5,880 bases of DNA from CAMDBL01 sp964498125 (GTDB taxonomy: Bacteria > Pseudomonadota > Alphaproteobacteria > Rhizobiales > Hyphomicrobiaceae), in contig CAZCGE010000119.1 in assembly GCA_964498125.1 (NCBI GenBank), positions 1 through 5,880 on the forward strand, given 5' to 3'. The notes under the pieces were generated by a model that was not told the DNA's origin, made no database searches, and saw only the letters and a list, made by a program, of their open reading frames with translations. Positions 1 to 5,880 of the stretch are shown here, one piece after another (position 1 is the first letter of the stretch; every line of letters starts with the position of its first letter). Both the position numbers and the translations under genes were made by a program.

Positions 1-94
1 TCCCCAACTCGATCGCAACGATGCGACGGCGACTCAACGTCGGCCTCGTCGCGACCCTGTCGCGCTGCCTCTGCTGTGGGAGATCAAGCGACAC
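1..94 (-). CDS. Possible N-terminus of a TetR-like regulator (partial, runs off left edge)
   Basis: A minus-strand frame opens with GTG at 94 and stays open to base 1, giving 31 codons. The end of the visible peptide, RPTLSRRRIVAIELG, resembles the first helix of TetR-family repressors, where a basic stretch precedes a motif like LSRxxIVxAALxL. G or C fills the third position in 25 of 31 codons, as expected for a real gene in this GC-rich background. A GAGG lies about 4 bases before the GTG, which is slightly close for a ribosome binding site. An in-frame stop lies just upstream, so the gene cannot start much earlier. The helix-turn-helix itself would lie outside the window, so family assignment is a guess from a very short piece. 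A competing plus-strand frame (2-133) is possible but has poorer codon use. Confidence 0.28.
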   Translation of the reverse strand, partial: MSLDLPQQRQRDRVATRPTLSRRRIVAIELG

Positions 95-206
95 GAACCC
101 TCAACGCCGGAACTTATGACACAGTACAATTAGCGCGGCCCTGCGCGGGCGACCGAAGGCACACTGGTTAATCCGCGCGCGACCACTTGGGAGTCCCCTT
201 GGGGGA

Positions 207-302
207 TAACCCACCGTTTGGAGCCTCATGGTGGGTTACGCGCGGCTCGACACTAACGTCTAGATCGCGACGGCGTGCAAGGCCGCGCTAACCCACCCTA
301 CG
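207..302. repeat. Extragenic palindromic repeat, copy 1 (degenerate)
   Basis: The nonamer TAACCCACC occurs at 207-215, its exact complement GGTGGGTTA at 230-238, and TAACCCACC again at 289-297. The middle copy can therefore pair with either flank. The right flank continues into GCGCGG pairing with the middle copy, with one base slipped. Read on the minus strand, the right end begins CGTAGGGTGGGTTAG. That core is shared with the repeats at 3255-3382 and 5452-5542. It lies eight bases beyond the stop codon of the acyl-CoA ligase-like gene, so it may help end that transcript or protect its 3' end, although no T-run follows. Elements with a GTAG end of this type are known as REP-like sequences in many proteobacteria. 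Membership in a particular REP class is inference. Confidence 0.7.
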
Positions 303-309
303 ATTGCGC

Positions 310-1545
310 TCACCCATACGTCCGCTCGTCCGCGATCACCTTGCCGTCGTTGGGCAGGCTACCCGGCGAAACCAGCTGCACCTCGCCCTTGAGCTTGGTG
401 ACGTGGGACAGCGTCTCGCCGATGCGCTGGGCGAGTGCCGCGTCCTGGCTCGCCGCCTCGGCGCGCAGCTGCATGGTGTCCTGCTCGCCCTTGCGGCCGA
501 TGACGAGGCGCAGGCGCATCACCTCGGGATGCCGCTTCATCACCTCGGCGATCTGCTCGGGGTGCACGAACATGCCCTTGACCTTGGTGGTCTGGTCGGC
601 GCGCCCGAGCCAGCCGCGGATGCGCATGTTGCTGCGCCCGCATGGCGAGACGCCCGGCAGCACGGCGGAGAGATCAGCGGTGGCCAGCCGGAGCATCGGA
701 TAATCGCGATTGAAAACGGTGACGACCACCTCGCCGACCTCGCCGTCGGGCACCGGGTCGCCGGTTCCGGGCCGGACGATCTCGACGATGACGCCTTCGT
801 CGACGATCAGGCCGTCGAGGGCGGCACTCTCATAGGCGATGATGCCGGCCTCGGCGGTGGCGTAGGCCTGGTACACGGTGACGCCGCGCTCCTTGTACTC
901 CTGACGCAGCGAGGGGAACAGCGCACCGCCCGACACCAGCGCCTTCTTGATCGAGGCGGCGTCGCGGCGCGCCTCCTTGGCCTTGTCGAGCAGGATCTTC
1001 AGGTAGTCGGGCACGCCGACGTAGCCGGTCGGCTTGAGCATGGCGATGGCGTCGAGCTGCTGCTCGGTGTTGCCGGGCCCGGCGGGGATGACGGCGCAGC
1101 CGAGCGCGCGCGCGCCGGCATCGAGAATCCAGCCGCCCGGCGTCAGGTGATAGGCGAACGTGTTGTGCACGATGTCGCCAGCGCGGAAGCCGGCGGCGTG
1201 CAGCGCGCGGGCCGAACGCCACCAGTCCTGGCCGTAACCCTCGGGCTCGAAGATCGGGCCGGGCGACATGAAGATGCGGCCCATCTGGCCAGCCGGCGCG
1301 GTGGCGAAACCGGCGAACGGCGGCAACTTGGCTTGCAGATCATTCAGCGCCGTCTTGCGCAGGACCGGCAGCTTGGCGAGCGCATCGCGCGTCGTCACGG
1401 TGGCCGGATCGACAGCCGCCAAATGTGCCTTCCAGCCCGGCGCCAAATCCTTGGCGCGGCCGATCAGGCCGGGCAGCAGGTTGAACAGAGCCACGCTCCG
1501 GGCTTCCGGGTCACGGGTCTCCAGATGGTCGAAATGGGCGCTCAT
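310..1545 (-). CDS. Phenylacetate--CoA ligase family (AMP-forming acyl-CoA ligase-like) protein
   Basis: The 411-residue product resembles the PaaK-type branch of the adenylate-forming enzymes, which activate an aryl or acyl acid to an acyl-AMP and pass it to coenzyme A. Visible family features are IFMSPGPIFEPEG (91-103), the YATAEAG segment (228-234) in the adenine-binding position, GEVVVT (271-276), YPMLRLATADLS (282-293), the hinge GRADQTTKVKGMFV (314-327) and a C-terminal LPNDGKVI (398-405) carrying the expected catalytic lysine at 402. The usual Ser/Thr/Gly-rich P-loop near the N-terminus is not apparent, and ATADLS has Ala where ATGDLS is usual, so the substrate and even full activity are uncertain. 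I chose ATG at 1545 because GGAG lies five bases upstream; a TTG at 1563 would add six residues with no such support. It is a cytoplasmic protein, divergent from gpmI. The family is sometimes found near branched-chain amino acid-type ABC transporters, but none is visible here. Confidence 0.85.
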   Translation of the reverse strand: MSAHFDHLETRDPEARSVALFNLLPGLIGRAKDLAPGWKAHLAAVDPATVTTRDALAKLPVLRKTALNDLQAKLPPFAGFATAPAGQMGRIFMSPGPIFEPEGYGQDWWRSARALHAAGFRAGDIVHNTFAYHLTPGGWILDAGARALGCAVIPAGPGNTEQQLDAIAMLKPTGYVGVPDYLKILLDKAKEARRDAASIKKALVSGGALFPSLRQEYKERGVTVYQAYATAEAGIIAYESAALDGLIVDEGVIVEIVRPGTGDPVPDGEVGEVVVTVFNRDYPMLRLATADLSAVLPGVSPCGRSNMRIRGWLGRADQTTKVKGMFVHPEQIAEVMKRHPEVMRLRLVIGRKGEQDTMQLRAEAASQDAALAQRIGETLSHVTKLKGEVQLVSPGSLPNDGKVIADERTYG

Positions 1546-1578
1546 GGCGGCTCCGGCGGTCAATGGTCATCAGATCGT

Positions 1579-1607
1579 TTGATAGGCTGCCTGGCTTCGC
1601 AAGGCAA
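1579..1607 (-). promoter_or_regulatory. Candidate sigma-70 promoter of the acyl-CoA ligase-like gene
   Basis: On the minus strand TTGCCT (1602-1607) and TATCAA (1579-1584) are separated by exactly 17 bases. Each matches the -35 or -10 consensus at four of six positions. Transcription would begin near 1572, giving a 5' leader of about 27 bases that includes the GGAG ribosome binding site at 1551-1554. It is a pattern match only; high-GC genomes give such matches by chance. Confidence 0.35.
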
Positions 1608-1686
1608 TCGGCGGTCGATCTCCCGAGAACGGCAGCAAACGACGTCATTGACGCCCGGTTCGGGCTCGCTCAGAAGAGCAACACAT

Positions 1687-1703
1687 CGCGCCATCGTGGC
1701 GCG
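1687..1703 (+). other. Hairpin in the gpmI leader
   Basis: CGCGCCA (1687-1693) and TGGCGCG (1697-1703) are perfect complements separated by TCG. They can form a seven-pair GC-rich hairpin with a three-base loop. It ends only four bases before the gpmI Shine-Dalgarno sequence AGAGGA (1708-1713), so it could influence ribosome loading or mRNA stability. It could equally be chance in GC-rich DNA. The arms also read as a possible dyad DNA-binding site. Confidence 0.4.
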
Positions 1704-1721
1704 TGCAAGAGGACGACAGCG

Positions 1722-3239
<1,518 letters not shown>

Positions 3240-3254
3240 GCGGTGGGCCGGCAC

Positions 3255-3382
3255 TGTAGGTTGGGTTGAGGCGCGCCGTCATGCCGGAGGCATGCAACGA
3301 AATGAGCCGCGCCGAAGCCCAACGTGGCTCCGCGAAGTTGTTGGGCTTCGTTCGGCTGGCGCCTTGCTCAACCCAACCTACA
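3255..3382. repeat. Extragenic palindromic repeat, copy 2 (three-stem element)
   Basis: The outer arms, TGTAGGTTGGGTTGAG (3255-3270) and its exact complement (3367-3382), form a perfect 16-pair stem. They enclose two further hairpins. One is CATGCC/GGCATG (3280-3285 and 3289-3294) with a three-base loop. The other is GAAGCCCAAC/GTTGGGCTTC (3314-3323 and 3340-3349) with a 16-base loop. The single strand would fold like a two-leaved clover. The element has no room for a protein and lies between the convergent ends of gpmI and the antitoxin gene. It may therefore act as a two-way transcription stop, although no T-run follows the stems. The core is related to copies 1 and 3. Whether it is a REP, a MITE or a bimeric REP cluster cannot be told from one genome window. 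Confidence 0.85.
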
Positions 3383-3406
3383 ACCTGCACCGCGGATGAC
3401 AGCGCG

Positions 3407-3799
3407 CTATGCGGCCTTGCCGCTCAAGTGACCGCCAAGGCGGCCGTCAACTCGAAAGTCATCATAGTTCAAGCGCGGCGCTTTGCGACCGCCCTCACCT
3501 TCCTCGAAGTCGACGATCTCGAATTGTTTCAGGGTTTTCAGCGAGCGCAGCACGTTCGTTTTATCACGGCAGACCCTTGCAGCCAGTTCCGTGACCGAGG
3601 CTGGCTGCGCATGGCGTATCATTTCGATCAGCAACATGTTCTTTTTGGAAAGAACACGCGCCAAGGCCTCCGCGGACGTAAACCACACACGCGGCTCGTC
3701 CGGTCTCTGGCGTCTGACGCCCTTCGCGATATCGAGCATCCGCCTGTGGATGTGCTCGCGAGACGCTATGCCGATATGCAGGATGCGCTTGCTGCTCAC
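3407..3799 (-). CDS. Winged-helix antitoxin / autorepressor of a TumE-type toxin-antitoxin pair
   Basis: The 130-residue protein is predicted to be the antitoxin and DNA-binding partner of the toxin encoded just upstream. Residues 38-50 (VWFTSAEALARVL) and the winged helix-turn-helix at about 52-105 match a MarR-like group I know as HVO_A0114-type DNA-binding proteins. The recognition helix is probably DKTNVLRSLKTLKQF (79-93), followed by a wing around EEGEGGRKAPRL. The start is GTG at 3797-3799, which overlaps the toxin TGA (GTGA) and has AAGGAGG seven bases upstream. That is the strongest ribosome binding site in the window. The two proteins must come from one mRNA and are probably translationally coupled. 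By analogy with other pairs it should neutralise the toxin by direct binding and repress the promoter at about 4175-4209. The base composition is less GC-rich than in gpmI, suggesting transfer. The TumA name is likely but not certain. Confidence 0.85.
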   Translation of the reverse strand: MSSKRILHIGIASREHIHRRMLDIAKGVRRQRPDEPRVWFTSAEALARVLSKKNMLLIEMIRHAQPASVTELAARVCRDKTNVLRSLKTLKQFEIVDFEEGEGGRKAPRLNYDDFRVDGRLGGHLSGKAA

Positions 3800-4173
3800 G
3801 ACGCGCCCTCCTTTCTCAAGATCTCGTCCACGACGGTAAAAAAATCCTCGAGCAACTTGAACGGCGTTGTGAACTCATAGGGTATCGATCTCTTTCCTCG
3901 CCGATCGATGTGGTCGAATGCTCGCGGGCGTTTGGATTTCCTGGCAGGTCCCGTGGCCACATCCACACCATGCGCGTTGTCGTACCCCAGAATCCGGTCA
4001 TCCTTGTCGTCGTGAAGAGTCAGAGAGTATTGCAGGCCATGCGGCCTGCCCTCGTCTGGCTCGACTTTGAATGCTCGAATCGTGACCCAGTAGCCATTAT
4101 CGTACCCGATCTTGGATAGATGAAGGTCCAAGAAATAGTCCAGGCCATCCGTCTTCGAATCACGCTCGTTCAT
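3796..4173 (-). CDS. TumE/DUF6516 family toxin
   Basis: The 125-residue protein matches what I recall of the DUF6516 family, named TumE, the toxin of a two-gene toxin-antitoxin system. Key stretches are LDYFLDLHLSKIGYDNGYWV (11-30), QYSLTLHDDKDDRILGYDNAHG (48-69), FDHIDRRGKR (86-95) and the C-terminal IPYEFTTPFKLLEDFFTVVDEIL (97-119). There is no signal peptide or membrane segment, so it acts in the cytoplasm. I do not know its biochemical target. ATG at 4173 is the only reasonable start: an in-frame TGA lies three codons before it and the conserved region begins near residue 11. No Shine-Dalgarno sequence precedes it, and the predicted -10 ends only five bases upstream, so its mRNA may be leaderless. 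Toxin-first order with a GTGA overlap to the antitoxin indicates an operon. All core segments are intact, so it should be functional. Confidence 0.85.
   Translation of the reverse strand: MNERDSKTDGLDYFLDLHLSKIGYDNGYWVTIRAFKVEPDEGRPHGLQYSLTLHDDKDDRILGYDNAHGVDVATGPARKSKRPRAFDHIDRRGKRSIPYEFTTPFKLLEDFFTVVDEILRKEGAS
3807..3813 (-). promoter_or_regulatory. Strong ribosome binding site of the antitoxin
   Basis: The minus strand reads AAGGAGG here, an almost full match to the anti-Shine-Dalgarno sequence, with seven bases to the GTG at 3799. It lies inside the last codons of the toxin gene. It decides the GTG start and contrasts with the toxin start at 4173, where no purine-rich site is visible. 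Confidence 0.8.
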
Positions 4174-4174
4174 G

Positions 4175-4195
4175 GGTGATCATAGCATGATCACC
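4175..4195. promoter_or_regulatory. Palindromic operator upstream of the toxin
   Basis: GGTGATCAT (4175-4183) and ATGATCACC (4187-4195) are perfect inverted nine-base arms around AGC. The centre-to-centre spacing suits a dimeric winged-helix protein. The site begins one base before the toxin ATG and covers the predicted -10, so binding by the antitoxin or the toxin-antitoxin complex would block transcription. The palindrome is seen directly; its use as an operator is inferred. Confidence 0.7.
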
Positions 4196-4209
4196 TTCTG
4201 GACTGTCAA
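4179..4209 (-). promoter_or_regulatory. Candidate promoter of the toxin-antitoxin operon
   Basis: On the minus strand a consensus TTGACA (4204-4209) lies 19 bases before TATGAT (4179-4184), or 18 bases before CTATGA. The hexamers are the best -35/-10 pair noted in the window, although the spacer is long. The long spacer may make the promoter weak or twisted. Transcription would start at about 4172-4174, on or next to the A of the toxin start codon. Confidence 0.6.
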
Positions 4210-4383
4210 TATGGCAAGAAAATGAAGGTTCTGTTAACCCGGGCACTTGATCCGGGGGCGGCCGCTTGCTCGATATCGGATTGGCAACGGCCGCGAACGA
4301 AGGATGAGCCGCCGCCATCAACGATGCACGAAGGGAGCCACTCGAACGTGTCGGTTGTGAGCCGTTCCAGACTAAATAGCGGG

Positions 4384-5118
4384 CTAAAAAATCGCCTTCC
4401 AACGTTTGAATGCCCGCACGTCAGCTGCCGACAATCTGAACCATTCGCCCTTCAGGCGCTTGGACTCGAAGCGTCTATGCCAGTAGCTTTCAACACCGAA
4501 TGGATCGTCAGTCTTTATGGTGTGGACCTTGGTCATGGTTTCTGGCATCTGCGTCGCGATCTCACCATAACGGCGTTCCGGATCACTTGATGCGCCGATC
4601 TTGAAGTCGGACCGAAATTTGATGAGATAAACATAACCCATGCTTGAGGGATGGACACCCGCCTCCAGGACTTCTTCGTTGCCACGCGGCGGTTGGATCG
4701 CTTGCTGGCAAATTCCAAGTAAATGTTGGTGATCAGGATGGGTTGAACAAAACTGTAAAAGTTTGTCCGGCAGGCCCACCATTGGACCAAGTTTTCGCCA
4801 CGTATTATGGCTCGGAAAATTCTTGTCAGCGTGCGCTTTCATGCGAAGCTCTGCCACTACAGGAAATCGACCTAGTTCGGTAACGAAGGCCGCAAGCTTT
4901 TCGAGCAAGTGCATCTCTTCATACGGCTGTCGTTTTTGGTTCGGCGCGAGGCCTGCCTCTGTAATGGCGTCACTCCACTTCGACCAGTATCGACCCAGCC
5001 AATCTGTCGTCCGAATTCCCGTTTCATTTTCAAAACGCCGAGAACCAAGGGCGCGATCACCGTTCTCGATCGCAGTTCGCCGGATCTCTGCCAGAATGTG
5101 AGCCTTGTCGATCATCAT
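4384..5118 (-). CDS. GIY-YIG nuclease family protein with two homing-endonuclease-associated repeats
   Basis: The 244-residue product ends in a GIY-YIG catalytic domain (about 161-240) of the T5orf172/Mug113 type. The first strand is YVYLI (162-166) and the second FKIG (172-175). Arginines 182-183 follow on the helix, the metal-binding glutamate is E210 in VES, and GEWFRL (224-229) closes the domain. All catalytic positions are filled. Two repeats of the HNH-repeat (homing-endonuclease-associated) type precede it: about 5-60, with WLGRYWSKWSDAITEAGL, and about 67-125, with ELGRFPVVAELR and FPSHNTWRKLG. These are thought to bind DNA, so the protein is predicted to cut or nick DNA at a chosen sequence. 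Homing, mobile-element or defence roles are all possible. ATG at 5118 was preferred to TTG at 5127; the ATG at 5115 is equally possible. Shine-Dalgarno support is weak. It points the same way as the toxin operon, 210 bases upstream, and is less GC-rich than gpmI. Confidence 0.85.
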   Translation of the reverse strand: MMIDKAHILAEIRRTAIENGDRALGSRRFENETGIRTTDWLGRYWSKWSDAITEAGLAPNQKRQPYEEMHLLEKLAAFVTELGRFPVVAELRMKAHADKNFPSHNTWRKLGPMVGLPDKLLQFCSTHPDHQHLLGICQQAIQPPRGNEEVLEAGVHPSSMGYVYLIKFRSDFKIGASSDPERRYGEIATQMPETMTKVHTIKTDDPFGVESYWHRRFESKRLKGEWFRLSAADVRAFKRWKAIF

Positions 5119-5451
5119 GCGTGGCAAGACCTCGGAGATACAAATCCAGCTGTGCGTTACCGCTGCACCTTGTTACGTGGGCTTCAACAGTACACCAAGA
5201 GCCTTGCGCTCTGTATCTGGATTGCGTGCAGTAACACCACCACGTCAGTAAGTAGTACGCAGGCCGTATCGAGCCCTTCGCGAGACCCGACAATCCGCGG
5301 CGCGGCGCGAGCGTCGGGCCTTGCCATTCCGACGGCAAGTGCGGTTCGAATTCGCGCTGTCTTGGGTGGCCGCCTGGTCCATCGCCGCCGCTGGCGCGAC
5401 GCGTCCAAGCGGAGCTTGGCTGCGTCAAGACGCGGCCATGACGGAGGCGCC
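5119..5451. other. Intergenic stretch without a recognisable gene
   Basis: No frame here has recognisable protein similarity. Composition changes near 5270 from the moderate GC of the nuclease gene to very GC-rich DNA. A small hairpin, AGAGC/GCTCT (5198-5202 and 5208-5212), lies upstream of the nuclease gene. CCCGAC and GTCGGG (5287-5292 and 5312-5317) form another possible stem. A convincing promoter for the nuclease gene was not found. The stretch may be the remains of a decayed gene or the junction of the acquired block. Confidence 0.5.
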
Positions 5452-5542
5452 GCTTCGTAGGGCGCAATAGGCGACAGCCGTATTGCGCCGCTGCGCCTGG
5501 ACGGCGGGTTACGGCCAAGGGGCCTAACCCGCCCTACGAAGC
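5452..5542. repeat. Extragenic palindromic repeat, copy 3 (three-stem element)
   Basis: The outer arms GCTTCGTAGGGC (5452-5463) and its exact complement (5531-5542) pair perfectly over 12 bases. Inside are GGCGCAATA/TATTGCGCC (5461-5469 and 5481-5489) and GGCGGGTTA/TAACCCGCC (5503-5511 and 5525-5533). The second hairpin has a further GGCC/GGCC pairing in its loop. The inner stems share three bases with the outer arms, so the element can switch between one long stem and two side-by-side hairpins. Both ends carry the CGTAGGG start seen in copies 1 and 2, and the layout of an outer stem around two hairpins is the same as copy 2. No nearby gene end explains it as a simple terminator. Confidence 0.85.
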
Positions 5543-5591
5543 ACCTCCCCCCAGCTCCTCCCAATCTCCCCCTTCGCCTCACCATCCATCA

Positions 5592-5610
5592 GAAATTCCC
5601 GTCGAATTTC
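5592..5610. repeat. Short perfect inverted repeat upstream of the transposase
   Basis: GAAATTC (5592-5598) and GAATTTC (5604-5610) are perfect seven-base inverted arms with a five-base spacer, in an AT-rich patch within GC-rich DNA. A TTGACG (5612-5617) follows directly but has no good -10. It may be a protein binding site or part of the insertion-sequence end. The left terminal repeat of the insertion sequence could not be placed because the right end is outside the window. Confidence 0.35.
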
Positions 5611-5677
5611 ATTGACGGTGCGACTCGGCGGGTGATTCAGAGGGTCCGCCACGAATCAAGGGCGGAGAATTATCGAC

Positions 5678-5880
5678 ATGGCTGGTGGGATCGAGGCGGT
5701 TGCCGCGTCGGTCTCGGTTGATCTTGTGCGGCGTTTGCCGAGACAGAACAAGAAGCAGCGCGAGGGGCTTTCGTTGCTTGTCGCGACGATGTTGGACGTG
5801 CGCAGCGCCAACCTCATGGACCTGTCGGCGTCACTGCCGCGAGCATCCGAGCGCATCGACATGCGTTACCAGTGTATCGC
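5678..5880 (+). CDS. IS4-family transposase, N-terminal part (runs off right edge)
   Basis: ATG at 5678 opens a frame that stays open to the window end, giving 67 complete codons and two further bases. The peptide includes RQNKKQREGLSLLVATMLDV (23-42), then RSANLMDLSASLPRASERID (43-62), then MRY. This is typical of the N-terminal region of IS4-family DDE transposases, which cut and paste their own insertion sequence. GGAG (5664-5667) lies ten bases before the ATG, and an in-frame TGA at 5633 limits extension upstream. The DDE catalytic residues would lie beyond the window, so it cannot be said whether the gene is intact. It points away from the accessory genes. Confidence 0.8.
   Translation, partial: MAGGIEAVAASVSVDLVRRLPRQNKKQREGLSLLVATMLDVRSANLMDLSASLPRASERIDMRYQCI
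5678..5880 (+). mobile_element. Left part of an IS4-family insertion sequence
   Basis: The element is inferred from its transposase; only the minimum extent is given. The true left end should lie between the repeat ending at 5542 and the transposase start. GGCGG/CCGCC (5627-5631 and 5646-5650) and GATTC/GAATC (5634-5638 and 5653-5657) are overlapping small dyads that could belong to the terminal region. Neither is proven. Confidence 0.55.

Noticed and set aside
2..133. Plus-strand frame open from the left edge to a TAG at 131-133, as if the C-terminus of a gene
   Set aside because: Only about 26 of its 43 sense codons end in G or C, well below the neighbours and below the opposing minus-strand frame; no motif was recognised. 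It remains possible.
1648..1676. TTGACG followed at 17 bases by CAGAAG as a gpmI promoter
   Set aside because: The -35 is good but CAGAAG is a poor -10, so it was not listed as a feature.
4238..4256. CCCGG/CCGGG hairpin between the nuclease and toxin genes as a terminator
   Set aside because: The stem is only five pairs and has no T-run on either strand; it lies too near the toxin promoter to be called.
4160..4402. Minus-strand frame of 80 codons between the nuclease and toxin genes
   Set aside because: It overlaps the end of the nuclease gene and the toxin start in other frames, contains the operator region, and has no recognisable protein features.
5338..5360. TTCGAAT with flanking complementary bases, resembling a tRNA T-arm
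   Set aside because: The stem ends in wobble pairs, and no matching acceptor stem, D-arm or anticodon arm is found upstream.
5057..5518. Minus-strand frame of 153 codons upstream of and overlapping the nuclease gene
   Set aside because: It runs through the palindromic repeat and into the nuclease gene in another frame, with unordered composition and no known motif.

Overview
The window looks like a high-GC proteobacterial chromosome, most likely an alphaproteobacterium. This rests on strongly GC-ending codons in the two metabolic genes, a phenylacetate--CoA ligase-like family I associate with alphaproteobacteria, and extragenic palindromes with a GTAGGGYGGGTTA-type core. No genus is claimed.

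Left part (1-3239), core-like and GC-rich. The left edge may hold the first 31 codons of a minus-strand regulator (weak call). A degenerate palindromic repeat (207-302) separates it from a minus-strand AMP-forming acyl-CoA ligase of the phenylacetate--CoA ligase type (310-1545). A 176-bp divergent intergenic region with a candidate ligase promoter leads to a complete plus-strand gpmI (1722-3239), the cofactor-independent phosphoglycerate mutase of glycolysis and gluconeogenesis.

Middle part (3240-5451), accessory and visibly less GC-rich. A 128-bp three-hairpin repeat (3255-3382) lies between gpmI and a convergent minus-strand toxin-antitoxin operon. The TumE/DUF6516-type toxin (3796-4173) comes first and overlaps a winged-helix antitoxin (3407-3799). 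A 21-bp palindrome overlaps the predicted -10 just before the toxin start; it is the likely operator for autorepression, and the toxin mRNA may be leaderless. Upstream and in the same direction is a GIY-YIG nuclease-family protein with two N-terminal homing-endonuclease-associated repeats (4384-5118). About 330 bp without a recognisable gene follow.

Right part (5452-5880), mobile. A third palindromic repeat (5452-5542) is followed by the 5' end of an IS4-family transposase (from 5678) that runs off the window.

Overall, a housekeeping locus seems to be followed by an acquired block holding an addiction module and a nuclease gene, with repeats and an insertion sequence marking a site of genome plasticity. 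I see no rRNA, tRNA or CRISPR array. The most notable items are the compact toxin-antitoxin control region and the family of three related palindromic elements in 5.9 kb.
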